A DNA stretch of 64,000 bases from Burkholderiales bacterium UBA4615 (GCA_002386465.1 DGIT01000144.1:1-64000), one strand, 5' to 3'. Shown: positions 7,811 through 16,141, numbered from the stretch's first letter. The notes: generated by a model from the letters alone, not told the origin. Program-made: numbers and translations.

Positions 7811-8355
7811 CAGTACGTCACCGTAATGGTCAGGGTATCGCTGTAGTTGCCTGCGGCTGCATTCAGTTGACCGGAGGGAATGCGTCCATACAACGTGAGG
7901 CTGGTGGAATTGGAACTGGTGGCTTTACCTGTTGGACTGTTGACCGTCACGCTCCTGGTCGCTGTTGAACCTGTGCCATCACCCCAAACGGTCGTGTAAC
8001 TGGACTCCGTAAAGACGTTGTAATTCAAACTATTCGAACCGCTCTTCAACGTACGGGGAGAAAAGCTGGCAGCGCTGCCTGAACTGAGCGCAATCGAAGG
8101 ATTCGGCGTTGCGGCGCCCGAGCCCGTGCCGTTGGAACATGTGACCGTTAGGGAGGCTGAATTATTGGACAGTGGCGTACTGCTCAACGGGTTGTAGGTG
8201 CCGAAACTCAAGCTCGCCGAATTGATGGAACAGGTGTAGTTATTCCAGGCCGCATGGGCGGGGTGCGCCACGCCCAGCAGCGCAAAGCCCAACGCACACT
8301 GCAGGCGAATCAAGGTCGCAAAAAATCGGCTGTCGGACAAACGGGTTCGCATCAT
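7810..8355 (-). CDS. Single-domain SCPU protein in the tip-adhesin (CsuE) position
   Basis: The 181-residue product has a signal peptide ending GVAHPAHA, then an SCPU (spore coat U) domain. Typical features are CSINSASLSFGTYNPL, a second Cys in SLTVTCSNG, LNYNVF, YGRIPSGQ and the C-terminal GNYSDTLTITVTY donor-strand-like ending. In csu operons the gene after the usher encodes CsuE, the tip adhesin, which normally has two such domains and over 300 residues. This one has a single domain. The start is ATG 8355 or 8352, overlapping the usher stop codon; its own stop overlaps the next ATG. Whether it is a tip adhesin or another subunit is inference from gene order. Confidence 0.88.
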   Translation of the reverse strand: MMRTRLSDSRFFATLIRLQCALGFALLGVAHPAHAAWNNYTCSINSASLSFGTYNPLSSTPLSNNSASLTVTCSNGTGSGAATPNPSIALSSGSAASFSPRTLKSGSNSLNYNVFTESSYTTVWGDGTGSTATRSVTVNSPTGKATSSNSTSLTLYGRIPSGQLNAAAGNYSDTLTITVTY

Positions 8356-10772
8356 CGCACCCCTTCCTTGCAAGTCAGTTTGCCCAAATCGGGCAGGGGA
8401 TCATTACTCGGCGTAAACGGAAAATCGACCACGCAGCGTTTTCCGCCTACATCAATCTCCACCCGATTCTGAGGTTTCAATCCCACCAGATACAGGCGGC
8501 CACCTTCAGCCACATAAAACACTTCGCTATCGCCCGACAGGCGCGCGCTGGCACCCGCTTCAATGGGCACACCGGCTTCGTTCAGTGCAGTCATCTCGGC
8601 GCTCAGCACCCGTTGCACCGGGAACTCAAGCTCCACGCCGCTGCGGAACCATGGCACTGCTGGCAGTCGCAGAACATTGACCCTTGCATCCATCGGCAGG
8701 TCCTGCTCATCAATGCTGATCGAATTGTTCTGGTATGCAAGCAGGCGCGGCACGATGGCCACGCCATCCTTGTTGGTGCGCGCTACTTCCAGGTTGCCGT
8801 TATAAACCCGCACGCCCTCAAAGCCCGGCACACGCACCAGCGCAAAACTGTCGGTACTGCGACGGCTTGCAAATGAATAGCCGCCCATCGAGACAAAGCC
8901 GCCCTGGACGCCCACCCGCGCTGCGGCCTCACCGCCCGGCTGGGTGGCCACATCGAACGAGTAGGTGCCGACATTGTTCTGATAGCTGGCGCCCGCCTGC
9001 ATGTTGTAGGCATCGTCTGCGCGCACGCGATAGCCCCAGCCTTCACCCAGAGGCAACGACTTCTGCAATGAAGTGGAGCCTGTCCAACGCGGCCCATCCG
9101 GGTTGGTGGTGCGCTGAACGGAGGTGGAGCTGTTGGTCAGGTCGCCCAGCGGAATGTTCAGAAACACCCCTACGCTGGTGGACCTGTCGCCCGTAAAAGA
9201 GCGCGTGATATTCAGCCCTGCGAAGGCCGATCGTCCGACCAGCACAGACCAGCCGAGATTGGCGAGCCTCACCGGTGCACGATCGGCTTCGCGATAGTCC
9301 TGCCTGATGTATCCGAGGTTCAGCGATCCGGCGCGCCCGAAGCTCACCCCCAATGCAGCATCTGCAAGAATGCGTGGAGAAGCCTGGCCAGGGTCGAGCC
9401 CCAACTGCCAGAACTCAGCGCTTGCGTATTGCACGCGAGCCGATGCGCCCAGAACACGACCTTGCCGAATGAACCCTAAGCCATACAAGGCACCGTTGCC
9501 GCGTTCACCGCCGCTTGCAGCCACGGAGGCATTGATGACGCCAATATCGCCCAACAGGAAAGCCGACCCGAGACCGAAGGCCCGGTTGCCGCGCTCGGAC
9601 ACTTCCGCATGCACTTCGCCCGTGAACCACGATGTAAAGCCTCGCCGCCAGGTGCCAGACCCGAACCGCGTGTCGTAGTCATTGCTTTCCAGGCCGTAAT
9701 TGCGCCTGAGCCAGCCCGCTTCGAATGAATAGTCATTCAAGCCCTGGCGCAGCAGGTACGAACTGCCAAAGAAGGGCTGCTGGATGATCTGCTCGCGCCC
9801 CAGCATGTCGCGCACCACCACCTGCATCATGCCGGGCCCGGCAATGATCGGAATGTTGCCAATCGAGAACGGGCCTGCGGGTACCTGCTGCTGACTCACC
9901 AGCGAATTGTTGATGAAGACATCCACCGTGGAGGGCACTACGGCAGACCCGGCCACACTTTGCTGGGGCAGCAGAATGAGGCCCGGTTGGGTGGCGAAAT
10001 TGGTGGCGTACTGAATGCCGCCAAATCGGACCACGCGACCCCAGCCCGCAGCGGCGCGGTTAATCGAATCGCCCAGACGAAAGCTTGCCATCTGCTCGGG
10101 CCGATCGTAGGTCCAGGTGCTGTCCAGGCGCACCACAGTGTTCAGGTCAGTCGTCTGGGATCGGGCCACCAGACTGGTGGTGCCCACACCCCAGGGGCTG
10201 AAGACGCCAGCCTCAAAAAATCCTGAACCACGCGTGACGCCGCCTGATCGCTCACCCACCAGGTCGTATCCCAGAAAGCCACCGAAGCCTGGCTTGACTG
10301 CGGCCGTGCGGCTCCCTGTGCCGGCCATGAGTTCCGAGGACTCAAAGGCCGTGGCAGGCAAAGTGAGGGCGACCGCAAGCTTGGGCTCATCCAGCGCAAC
10401 CGTTGCGCCAGGCATGCTGCTCATGCGATGAAAGCCCATGCCGTCGACCATGCGCGCAGGGTTGGCTGGCACCTGCACGCGCCAGCTCTCCAGGTCCTTT
10501 GCCCCAAACAACAGAGTCCCATCTGCCTCGCGCAGCACCAGACGTGCATCGCCCTGCGGCACGCCATTCACTGAGACCTGCAGCAGCAGTTCCTCGAGTG
10601 CTGGCTTGGGCAACACCGTGGATGCCGGCACTGCCGCCGGCACCCGCGCGGATTGACCGTAAGCCGATCCTGCGACACCAAGCGCTGCGATGAGCGCTGC
10701 GGCGATCAGCGACTGCCTGAACTTGCGCTGCGCCAGTTCAGTGGCTGCGCTCACATGCAAAGGCGCTGACAT
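8352..10772 (-). CDS. csuD: Outer-membrane usher of a Csu-type chaperone-usher pilus
   Basis: The 806-residue product has a signal peptide (RQSLIAAALIAALGVAGSAYG) and then the usher order. The N-terminal domain is ELLLQVSVNGVPQGDARLVLRE. A long beta-barrel follows, including VDVFINNSLVSQQQVPAGPF, GPGMMQVVVRDMLGRE and LRQGLNDYSFEAGWLRRNYG, with a plug. The C-terminal domain has EAGVPIEAGASARL and ends with a Cys-containing strand. Ushers form the secretion pore and catalyse subunit polymerisation from chaperone complexes. The start at 10772 follows the chaperone stop by 20 bp and gives a proper signal peptide. The adjacent SCPU subunits place it in the archaic (sigma) clade. Confidence 0.94.
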   Translation of the reverse strand: MSAPLHVSAATELAQRKFRQSLIAAALIAALGVAGSAYGQSARVPAAVPASTVLPKPALEELLLQVSVNGVPQGDARLVLREADGTLLFGAKDLESWRVQVPANPARMVDGMGFHRMSSMPGATVALDEPKLAVALTLPATAFESSELMAGTGSRTAAVKPGFGGFLGYDLVGERSGGVTRGSGFFEAGVFSPWGVGTTSLVARSQTTDLNTVVRLDSTWTYDRPEQMASFRLGDSINRAAAGWGRVVRFGGIQYATNFATQPGLILLPQQSVAGSAVVPSTVDVFINNSLVSQQQVPAGPFSIGNIPIIAGPGMMQVVVRDMLGREQIIQQPFFGSSYLLRQGLNDYSFEAGWLRRNYGLESNDYDTRFGSGTWRRGFTSWFTGEVHAEVSERGNRAFGLGSAFLLGDIGVINASVAASGGERGNGALYGLGFIRQGRVLGASARVQYASAEFWQLGLDPGQASPRILADAALGVSFGRAGSLNLGYIRQDYREADRAPVRLANLGWSVLVGRSAFAGLNITRSFTGDRSTSVGVFLNIPLGDLTNSSTSVQRTTNPDGPRWTGSTSLQKSLPLGEGWGYRVRADDAYNMQAGASYQNNVGTYSFDVATQPGGEAAARVGVQGGFVSMGGYSFASRRSTDSFALVRVPGFEGVRVYNGNLEVARTNKDGVAIVPRLLAYQNNSISIDEQDLPMDARVNVLRLPAVPWFRSGVELEFPVQRVLSAEMTALNEAGVPIEAGASARLSGDSEVFYVAEGGRLYLVGLKPQNRVEIDVGGKRCVVDFPFTPSNDPLPDLGKLTCKEGVR

Positions 10773-10792
10773 GGCGCGCGCAGTCCACCCGG

Positions 10793-11524
10793 TCAACGTA
10801 CAGCAAACTCTGCGTTGACATCGCCCGCATCGGAATATCCGGTGACCGTGAGGGACGACGCATCGAATGCGCGCCCTTCTTCGGGCTTGACGGTCCATTC
10901 CCGATACTGACCTGGCAGCAGATACGCGGGCGAGGTCTGGCGACCGACCACGGTGCCGGCTGCACTCAAACTCAGGTTGGCCACCTGGACGTGCATGTTG
11001 CCGCGGTTGTCTGCGCGCAATTTAAGATGGCCTTCAGGCGTACGCGAGCCGGTCCATTCGAGCTTGGGCTGAGGCGCGGCACGTGGTCGCACGAAGATGG
11101 GAACCGACAAGCGCAGGTTCATGGCTACGCCATTCGCCACCGAGCGCGGTACAACCGGGTTTTCGGTCATGAACACGCGATAGGCAATCTCGTTATTGGC
11201 GTCGGGGGCACGGCGCAAACCGATCCGCACAATTTGCGAAGCACCGGGTGCGAGCATGAAGACCGGCGGTGTCACGATCAACTCGCGGGTCTCCTCATGT
11301 TCGTCTGCGCCGTTCTGTTGCGACCAGCTCATGCCGCGCGCATCAATGCTGACCGGCTCGGCGCTGTCATTGGTGATGGTGAGCGAGCTGACCGGTCGTT
11401 GCGGCGACAGTTCGAGGCGCACCGGCGAGACAGTGAAACTGCCGGCCCAGGCCAACGCGGGGATCAGACTCGACAGCAGCGCCGTCGCAAACAGGGATCG
11501 GAGTGTCGTGAAAGTCATGCGCAT
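10793..11524 (-). CDS. csuC: Periplasmic pilus chaperone (PapD-like, Csu type)
   Basis: The 243-residue product has a signal peptide ending IPALAWA, then the two immunoglobulin-like domains of a PapD family chaperone. The first domain has FTVSPVRLELSPQRPVSSL, TPPVFMLAPGASQIVRIGL (the subunit-binding G1 region and conserved Arg) and IAYRVFMTE. The second contains LRADNRGNMHVQVANL. The chaperone folds SCPU subunits by donor-strand complementation and delivers them to the usher encoded 20 bp downstream. The start at 11524 lies 2 nt after the stop of the preceding pilin; a second Met is at 11518. The long N-terminal extension open to 11821 is only read-through of the pilin gene in another frame. 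Confidence 0.94.
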   Translation of the reverse strand: MRMTFTTLRSLFATALLSSLIPALAWAGSFTVSPVRLELSPQRPVSSLTITNDSAEPVSIDARGMSWSQQNGADEHEETRELIVTPPVFMLAPGASQIVRIGLRRAPDANNEIAYRVFMTENPVVPRSVANGVAMNLRLSVPIFVRPRAAPQPKLEWTGSRTPEGHLKLRADNRGNMHVQVANLSLSAAGTVVGRQTSPAYLLPGQYREWTVKPEEGRAFDASSLTVTGYSDAGDVNAEFAVR

Positions 11525-11526
11525 AC

Positions 11527-12048
11527 TCAATAGGTGACCGTGACGGTGATCAGATCGGAATAGTTTCCGGGTACTGCGTTGTTCTGCCCGGGCGGAATAC
11601 GGCCGTAGACCGTGAACGTCACATCCGTACCCAGACCAGACCCCGTACCACTCAGCGTATCGACCGACGCCGTTTCGCCCCACACCGTAGTCCGCGCACT
11701 GCTGGTGTAGAGGTTGTAGTTCAGGGTGTTCGAGCCACTGATGAGCTTGCGCTGTGCAATGCTCGCGCCGGTGGTGGCGCCTTTGTTGAGCGACACCACA
11801 ATCGGCGTGCCCCCGGTGCACCGCACCGTCAGTGTGGTGCTCGCATCATTCGGGGAAGCCAAGGCAGGGTTGTAGGTGCCGAAGGCCAGCGTATTGGTGC
11901 TCGGTGTCTGGCAGGAGGCCAAAACACTGGCTGTTGCGGATACGCTGGATGCAGTGTTGGTGGCGGCCTGCGCCGTGCCCGTACACAACACTGCCGCGAG
12001 CAAGGCCACACTGGAGCCAATCGGAATAACGAAAAGGGGGCGCTTCAT
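11527..12048 (-). CDS. SCPU-domain pilin subunit (type B, copy 2)
   Basis: The 173-residue product has a signal peptide beginning MKRPLFVIPIGSS and ending GTAQA, then one SCPU domain. It contains CQTPSTNTLAFGTYNPA, LTVRCTGGTPIVVSLNKG, LNYNLYTSSARTTVWGE, VYGRIPPGQ and GNYSDLITVTVTY. It is closely related to the next gene upstream (12161-12673), sharing the TPIVVSLNKG block, so the two look like a duplication. It should be secreted and incorporated in the Csu-like fibre, probably as a minor or adaptor subunit. The start could also be 12057 (MRLMKRP); neither has a clear ribosome-binding site. It is tightly followed by the chaperone gene. Confidence 0.88.
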   Translation of the reverse strand: MKRPLFVIPIGSSVALLAAVLCTGTAQAATNTASSVSATASVLASCQTPSTNTLAFGTYNPALASPNDASTTLTVRCTGGTPIVVSLNKGATTGASIAQRKLISGSNTLNYNLYTSSARTTVWGETASVDTLSGTGSGLGTDVTFTVYGRIPPGQNNAVPGNYSDLITVTVTY

Positions 12049-12160
12049 GAGCCGCATCTTGTTCGGGCGGCGCTTGCTTGTGCAATCGCAGGTCGACAAG
12101 CGGCGCTGTTTGGAGACAGGCGTTCCGGCGCCAGGGCGGCGCCGTGAAACACCGCACAGA

Positions 12161-12673
12161 TCAGTAGGTCACCGTGATGGTGATCGTGTCTGCATAGTTT
12201 CCCGGCTTGATATTGCTCTGACCGGCCGGGATGCGCCCGAAGACCGTAAACGACACGTCGGTCCCAAGCCCTGTGCCCGTTTCGCTCATCGTGTTGGTGC
12301 CCGCGGTTTCTCCCCAGACCAAGCTCCTGCCCGTAGCGGTGTAGAGGTTGTAGTTCAGAAACGTATCTGTGGTGCCGCTACCGAGCAGTCGCTGAGCAAT
12401 GGTGCCCCCGGTTGTGGTGCCCTTATTGAGCGATACGACAATCGGCGTGCCTGACGTGCACCGCACTGTGAAAGTGGCCTGCGCATCGTTATCGGTTGCG
12501 GACGCTGGGTTGTAGTTGCCAAAGGAGAGCGCATTGGCGGATAGGGACTGACACTGAGAATCGACTGTGGCTGACACCGTGAAGGTGGCCGTGGTCGTAG
12601 CGGCCTGGCACAGGCCCGCGTACATCAACCCGGAAGCTAGAAAGACTGAAGTGCGCTGGAGGATCGTTTTCAT
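12161..12673 (-). CDS. SCPU-domain pilin subunit (type B, copy 1)
   Basis: The 170-residue product begins MKTILQRTSVFLASG, with a signal peptide ending GLCQA, and has one SCPU domain: CQSLSANALSFGNYNPAS, FTVRCTSGTPIVVSLNKG, LNYNLYTATGRSLVWGE, VFGRIPAGQ and GNYADTITITVTY. Two cysteines flank the first sheet as in other SCPU subunits. It is the paralogue of the following gene. A gap of 112 bp separates the two genes, and about 220 bp separate this one from the pilin upstream, so each subunit may be tuned separately. The open frame extends to 12766, but the signal peptide fixes the start at 12673. Confidence 0.88.
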   Translation of the reverse strand: MKTILQRTSVFLASGLMYAGLCQAATTTATFTVSATVDSQCQSLSANALSFGNYNPASATDNDAQATFTVRCTSGTPIVVSLNKGTTTGGTIAQRLLGSGTTDTFLNYNLYTATGRSLVWGETAGTNTMSETGTGLGTDVSFTVFGRIPAGQSNIKPGNYADTITITVTY

Positions 12674-12873
12674 GATGCAGTGGCCGCGTAGTGGATGGCT
12701 TGGTCTGTAACGACCGAAGCCGGACTCGTCCATTGTTGGATGGTCCCCCTGCCACTGACACTGCATTTGTCACGCCGCAGCTCGCGCCGAGCCTGGCGGG
12801 CGTGATTCAGTTCTCGATTGACACTACAAAAACGAACAAACCACCGACTAGCGGCTTTCGGGCGCCGACGGCT

Positions 12874-12889
12874 GGTCGCTCAAGCGACC
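12874..12889. repeat. Inverted repeat GGTCGC-TCAA-GCGACC
   Basis: This is a perfect 6-bp inverted repeat with a 4-base loop, lying 2 bp beyond the stop codon of the pilin gene at 12892. The same arms, GGTCGC and GCGACC, recur at 13612-13633 upstream of that pilin. It could be a weak transcript-end hairpin, but no clean T run follows on the minus strand. Confidence 0.45.
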
Positions 12890-12891
12890 CA

Positions 12892-13416
12892 TCAGTATTT
12901 GATCGTGACCAGTACGGTGTCGCTGTAGGCACCCGGCGCAGCCGAGCGCTGCACCGGCACGCGGCCATAGACCGTGCGCACCACGTCGGTCGCCAGTCCT
13001 GCACCGACTGCAGTCACGGTATTGCCGGTTCCGCCCACGGCATCGCCCCACAGGCTGGTGCGCGCGCTATTGGAATAAAGCGCGTAATCCAGCGTGCCTG
13101 CGTTGGAGCTCATCTTGCGTGCAGTCACGGCCGTGCCATTCACACCCTTACTGAGAAGAATTTCCACCGGTGAGGTGCGTGTACACCGTACCGAGATATC
13201 GGCGCTGGCATCTTTACCCAGGTCAGGCTGCAGATCGCCAAAGAGCATGCTGCCCACAGAGGCGCTCTTACAGAAATGCACAGCTGTGGCGCTGACTTGC
13301 ATTTGGGTCTGCACGCTGCCGGTACCGGAGGTGGTGGCCTGAGCGGGCAGGGCTGCCAAAGCCAGCAACGCCGACATAGAAGGCAGCAGTGCAGCGCGAA
13401 CCGAATAGTTAGTCAT
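12892..13416 (-). CDS. SCPU-domain pilin subunit (type A, copy 2)
   Basis: The 174-residue product has a signal peptide ending AALPAQA and one SCPU domain of a second sequence type: VHFCKSASVGSMLFGDLQPD, ISVRCTRTSPVEILLSKGVN, LDYALYSNSARTSLWGD, VYGRVPVQ and GAYSDTVLVTIKY. It pairs with the first gene of the locus (13868-14401), sharing the FCK, FGD and TSPxEILL features that the type B subunits lack. The start at 13416 puts the signal peptide first. A long leader of about 450 bp, holding a terminator and a CRP-site-like palindrome, separates it from the first pilin, so it may be expressed both by read-through and independently. Confidence 0.88.
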   Translation of the reverse strand: MTNYSVRAALLPSMSALLALAALPAQATTSGTGSVQTQMQVSATAVHFCKSASVGSMLFGDLQPDLGKDASADISVRCTRTSPVEILLSKGVNGTAVTARKMSSNAGTLDYALYSNSARTSLWGDAVGGTGNTVTAVGAGLATDVVRTVYGRVPVQRSAAPGAYSDTVLVTIKY

Positions 13417-13502
13417 GATGATTTGCCTGAGCCTGAGAAGGAACGCTCGCAACTGATGTTGCAAAACGCACATCGATCGTACGAACGAATGCACAGTCAG
13501 AG

Positions 13503-13518
13503 CGTGACAAATATCACG
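13503..13518. promoter_or_regulatory. CRP/Vfr-like palindrome upstream of the second pilin gene
   Basis: CGTGA-CAAATA-TCACG is a perfect inverted repeat with 5-bp arms and a 6-bp spacer. It matches the GTGA-N6-TCAC core bound by CRP-family regulators, with the outer bases changed. It lies 86 bp before the ATG at 13416. Binding is inferred only from pattern. Confidence 0.4.
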
Positions 13519-13611
13519 AAATGCTTAGGTCAGGCGTTGCCTCTAGGGCGCGCGGATGGGCTGCACGACAGGCGGCAGAAAGTCTAGCGGGGGATGACGC
13601 TGCGCTCGAAT

Positions 13612-13633
13612 GGTCGCCATGTTCGAAGCGACC
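13612..13633. repeat. Inverted repeat GGTCGC-N10-GCGACC
   Basis: Perfect 6-bp arms (13612-13617 and 13628-13633) lie in the intergenic stretch 13417-13867. They repeat the arms found just after the stop of the intervening pilin gene (12874-12889), so the pilin cassette is flanked by the same inverted repeat. Apart from this, the CRP-like palindrome and the terminator, I see nothing coding in 13417-13867. Confidence 0.4.
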
Positions 13634-13770
13634 GCTTAGATGCGCCTAACGACGCATGGTCCATGACGGATCACGTGGGACGGGGGGACATAAGGCTTGG
13701 CGTGCAGACGGGGCTTGAATCGCAGCCCCATCAGGCAATCTCTTCGCGCCACAAGCTAAAAGGCCAATCT

Positions 13771-13827
13771 GAAAAAATAAATCGCCCGCGTGGGCCAATC
13801 CCGATAAGTCGGGTGGCCGGGCGGGCG
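13771..13827 (-). terminator. Strong rho-independent terminator after the first csu pilin gene
   Basis: Downstream of the pilin stop at 13868, the minus strand can form a long GC-rich hairpin. The outer arms are 13783-13796 and 13814-13827, and an inner perfect stem CCCGA/TCGGG (around 13800-13812) closes a TAAG loop. On the minus strand the stem is followed by a T-rich run (complement of 13771-13782, GAAAAAATAAAT). This is the classic intrinsic terminator form. It would make the first pilin the most abundant transcript, with partial read-through to the rest of the locus. Confidence 0.8.
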
Positions 13828-13867
13828 ACGGGTACTGCGGGTCGGGACTCGAAAGCCCCGGGATGGA

Positions 13868-14401
13868 TCAGTAGTTGATCGTGACCAGAACGGTGTCGGT
13901 GTACGAGCCGGGCACAGCACCTTCCTGGACGGGGATCCGACCGTAGACCGTATTCTCCACTGCCGTGCCCAGCCCAGCGCCCGAGCCCGTCACGGTGTTG
14001 CCAGCGCTGCCTGTAGTGCTGCCCCAATTCACCGTGCGCGTGCTGTCTGAGTACAGGTTGTAGTCGATGGTGTTGCTGCCGCCATCGCTCATCTTGCGCG
14101 CGCCACTCGCCGAACCGCCGTTCGCGCCGGCGCCGAGCAGGATTTCGATCGGGGAGGTGCTCGTGCACTTGACGGAAACTGTCGAGGTGGTGTCTTTAGC
14201 GGTATCTGCCTGGAAATCGCCAAACGAGAGGTTGCTTGCCGACTGTGCCTTGCAGAAGTGCACCACCGATGCGCTCACAGCCATGTTCGTTGTCACGTTG
14301 CCAGTGCCCGAGGGCGCAGCATAAGGGGCAGCCATCGCCACGCCGGAACCAATCACAGCCACCGCAGCAGCCACCGATTTGATGAGGGTCAGTTTTTTCA
14401 T
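13868..14401 (-). CDS. SCPU-domain pilin subunit, promoter-proximal (type A, copy 1; probable major pilin)
   Basis: The 177-residue product begins MKKLTLIKSVAAAVAVIGSG with a signal peptide ending VAMA. The single SCPU domain has VHFCKAQSASNLSFGDFQAD, VSVKCTSTSPIEILLGAGAN, IDYNLYSDSTRTVNWGS, VYGRIPVQEG and GSYTDTVLVTINY. It is the first gene of the csu locus, has an AGGACA ribosome-binding site 8-9 nt before its ATG, and is followed by a strong terminator. By analogy with CsuA/B it is the best candidate for the major shaft subunit; that assignment is inferred from position and the terminator, not from any unique residue. Confidence 0.9.
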   Translation of the reverse strand: MKKLTLIKSVAAAVAVIGSGVAMAAPYAAPSGTGNVTTNMAVSASVVHFCKAQSASNLSFGDFQADTAKDTTSTVSVKCTSTSPIEILLGAGANGGSASGARKMSDGGSNTIDYNLYSDSTRTVNWGSTTGSAGNTVTGSGAGLGTAVENTVYGRIPVQEGAVPGSYTDTVLVTINY

Positions 14402-14771
14402 GATGTGTGTCCTAAGGTCTAAAGAGTTAAGTTCAAAGGGTTGTGTTCCATAACTGCCGGCAGCCGCCTGAAGCACCACACTGAGATCACTGCAACTCAG
14501 GACAGCGCTGCCTTGGAATGAACTCTAAGGACGTCGCTTAGACCGATCTGTGCAAGACCGCACACTTCACTGTTTGGAAGAAGATTTTTTCCCCATCTGG
14601 ACACGATCTTCCGAGTCTCGCCACAGTCCGGCAATGAGTTGCCGACAAACGGCAGCCCGATGAGCGCAAACGGCGTGAACTAGTGCACGTCGGGCGATTT
14701 TCCATGGGCAAATAGAGCCGTCGCACGCCGAAGACGCTCTGATTCAATGGTTCGTGGCGAAAAAGTATTGC
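14402..14771. other. Intergenic region: csu leader and end of the MATE gene
   Basis: This 370-bp stretch lies between the first csu pilin and the stop of the MATE gene, both on the minus strand. It should hold the csu promoter, but I could not pick a convincing -35/-10 pair by eye. AGGACA near 14410 is the pilin ribosome-binding site. No coding frame with plausible composition and no strong terminator for the MATE gene is apparent. Confidence 0.5.
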
Positions 14772-16139
14772 TCAGGAAGACTTAGGACCCCATCGGGTCA
14801 GCTTCACGAACAAAGCTGTAGTCACACCATAGAGCGCCATGGCTGCGCCGACCAGTGCAAACAGTTGCCAGGGCGGCGCCTGCATCGAGGAAAGCCATGC
14901 GCCCACCCCAGCCACCAGCAGCAGCCGCACACTTGCAGCCAGGACCGGCCCCAGGATGCGACCAGAGCCTTGCGAGGCGAAATACAGGGTCAACCCCATG
15001 CCGAAAAAGCCAAAGGCTGGACCTGCCCAGCGCAGATACTGGGCCGCATAGTCCAGCACCACCGGATCGCTGCTGAAGAAATGCGACCACGCACCGGGGA
15101 ACACAGCGACCAGTAAGCCCAGGCTGCCCAGGTTGATGGCCGACAGCACGCCAGCTGTCCAGGCCACCTTGCGCGCCCGGGCCACGTCGCCTGCGCCAAT
15201 GGCCATACCAACCATGGGCACCGACGCCACGCCAATGCCAAACGCAATCGGGATCAGCATGAACTCCAGGCGCTGACCGATGCCATAACCTGCGAGCGGT
15301 GCCACACCCAGCGGCGCGATCAGCCCGGTAAAAATCAATACCGTCAGTACCGACTGGATGGGCGAGAGACACGCCAGCGCGCCGACCTTCAGGATGTCGA
15401 AGAACATGTCGCGCTGCGGCGTGAAGCCCGCGAACGACAGCCGCACCCGGGCACGCCCACTGAAAAGCCACCACAACAAAAACGCCACGCCCAGAGCACT
15501 TGAAATGACCTGGCCAAGTGCCACCCCAGGCATCCCCCACTTCGGGAACGGACCCAACCCCAGGCCCAGGCCACCGCCCAGCACAATTTGCAGCAAGGCC
15601 GCGACCACCAGCGTGGACGAAGGCGTGCGCATATCGCCTGTGCCGCGCAAAATGGACGCGAGCGTGTTGAGCAGCCAGATCAGCCAGGCGCCCGAGAACA
15701 GCACCGTGGCATAGCGCCCTGCCTGCACCAGCACCTCGCCTCGACCGCCCAGCAGTTCAAAGAGCGCAGGCCCGAACACCAGGAACAGCACAGATGTAAG
15801 CGCCCCTGCCGCGGCGCCGATACACAGCGCATGCAAGGACAGCGTACGTGCGCGGGGAAAGTCTTGAGCACCGATGGCGCGGCTGACCGCCGACGACACA
15901 CCGCCGCCCATGGCGCCCGCCGACATCATGCCCACCAGCATCACGAACGGAAACACCAACGCCATGGCTGCCAGCGGGGCTGTGCCCAGGATGCCGACAT
16001 AGCGGGTTTCGGCAATGCCTACCAGCACGGACACCAACATGGAGAGCATGTTGGGCAGTGCCAGCCGAAGCAGCGTGGGCACAATCGGCCCGCTGACCAG
16101 CAGGGCAGACGCAGGCGGCTTAGGCGATGGAGGTTTCAT
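14772..16139 (-). CDS. MATE-family multidrug/metabolite exporter
   Basis: The 455-residue membrane protein has about twelve hydrophobic segments in two homologous halves. Features typical of MATE transporters are LLRLALPNMLSMLVSVL in the first helix, then ETRYVGILGTAPLAAM, the GGVSSAVSRAIGAQD loop, LRGTGDMRTPS, and in the second half GIGVASVPMVGMAIGAGD. Members export cationic drugs or metabolites by Na+ or H+ antiport. The gene is divergent from a MarR regulator, and the 85-bp space between their starts holds two palindromes that probably bind it. No clear ribosome-binding site precedes the ATG. The substrate is unknown. Confidence 0.92.
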   Translation of the reverse strand: MKPPSPKPPASALLVSGPIVPTLLRLALPNMLSMLVSVLVGIAETRYVGILGTAPLAAMALVFPFVMLVGMMSAGAMGGGVSSAVSRAIGAQDFPRARTLSLHALCIGAAAGALTSVLFLVFGPALFELLGGRGEVLVQAGRYATVLFSGAWLIWLLNTLASILRGTGDMRTPSSTLVVAALLQIVLGGGLGLGLGPFPKWGMPGVALGQVISSALGVAFLLWWLFSGRARVRLSFAGFTPQRDMFFDILKVGALACLSPIQSVLTVLIFTGLIAPLGVAPLAGYGIGQRLEFMLIPIAFGIGVASVPMVGMAIGAGDVARARKVAWTAGVLSAINLGSLGLLVAVFPGAWSHFFSSDPVVLDYAAQYLRWAGPAFGFFGMGLTLYFASQGSGRILGPVLAASVRLLLVAGVGAWLSSMQAPPWQLFALVGAAMALYGVTTALFVKLTRWGPKSS

Positions 16140-16141
16140 AG

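Noticed and set aside
12892..12960. Possible terminator after the second type A pilin
   Set aside because: The GGTCGC hairpin downstream has a short stem and the nearest T run on the minus strand is over 40 nt away.
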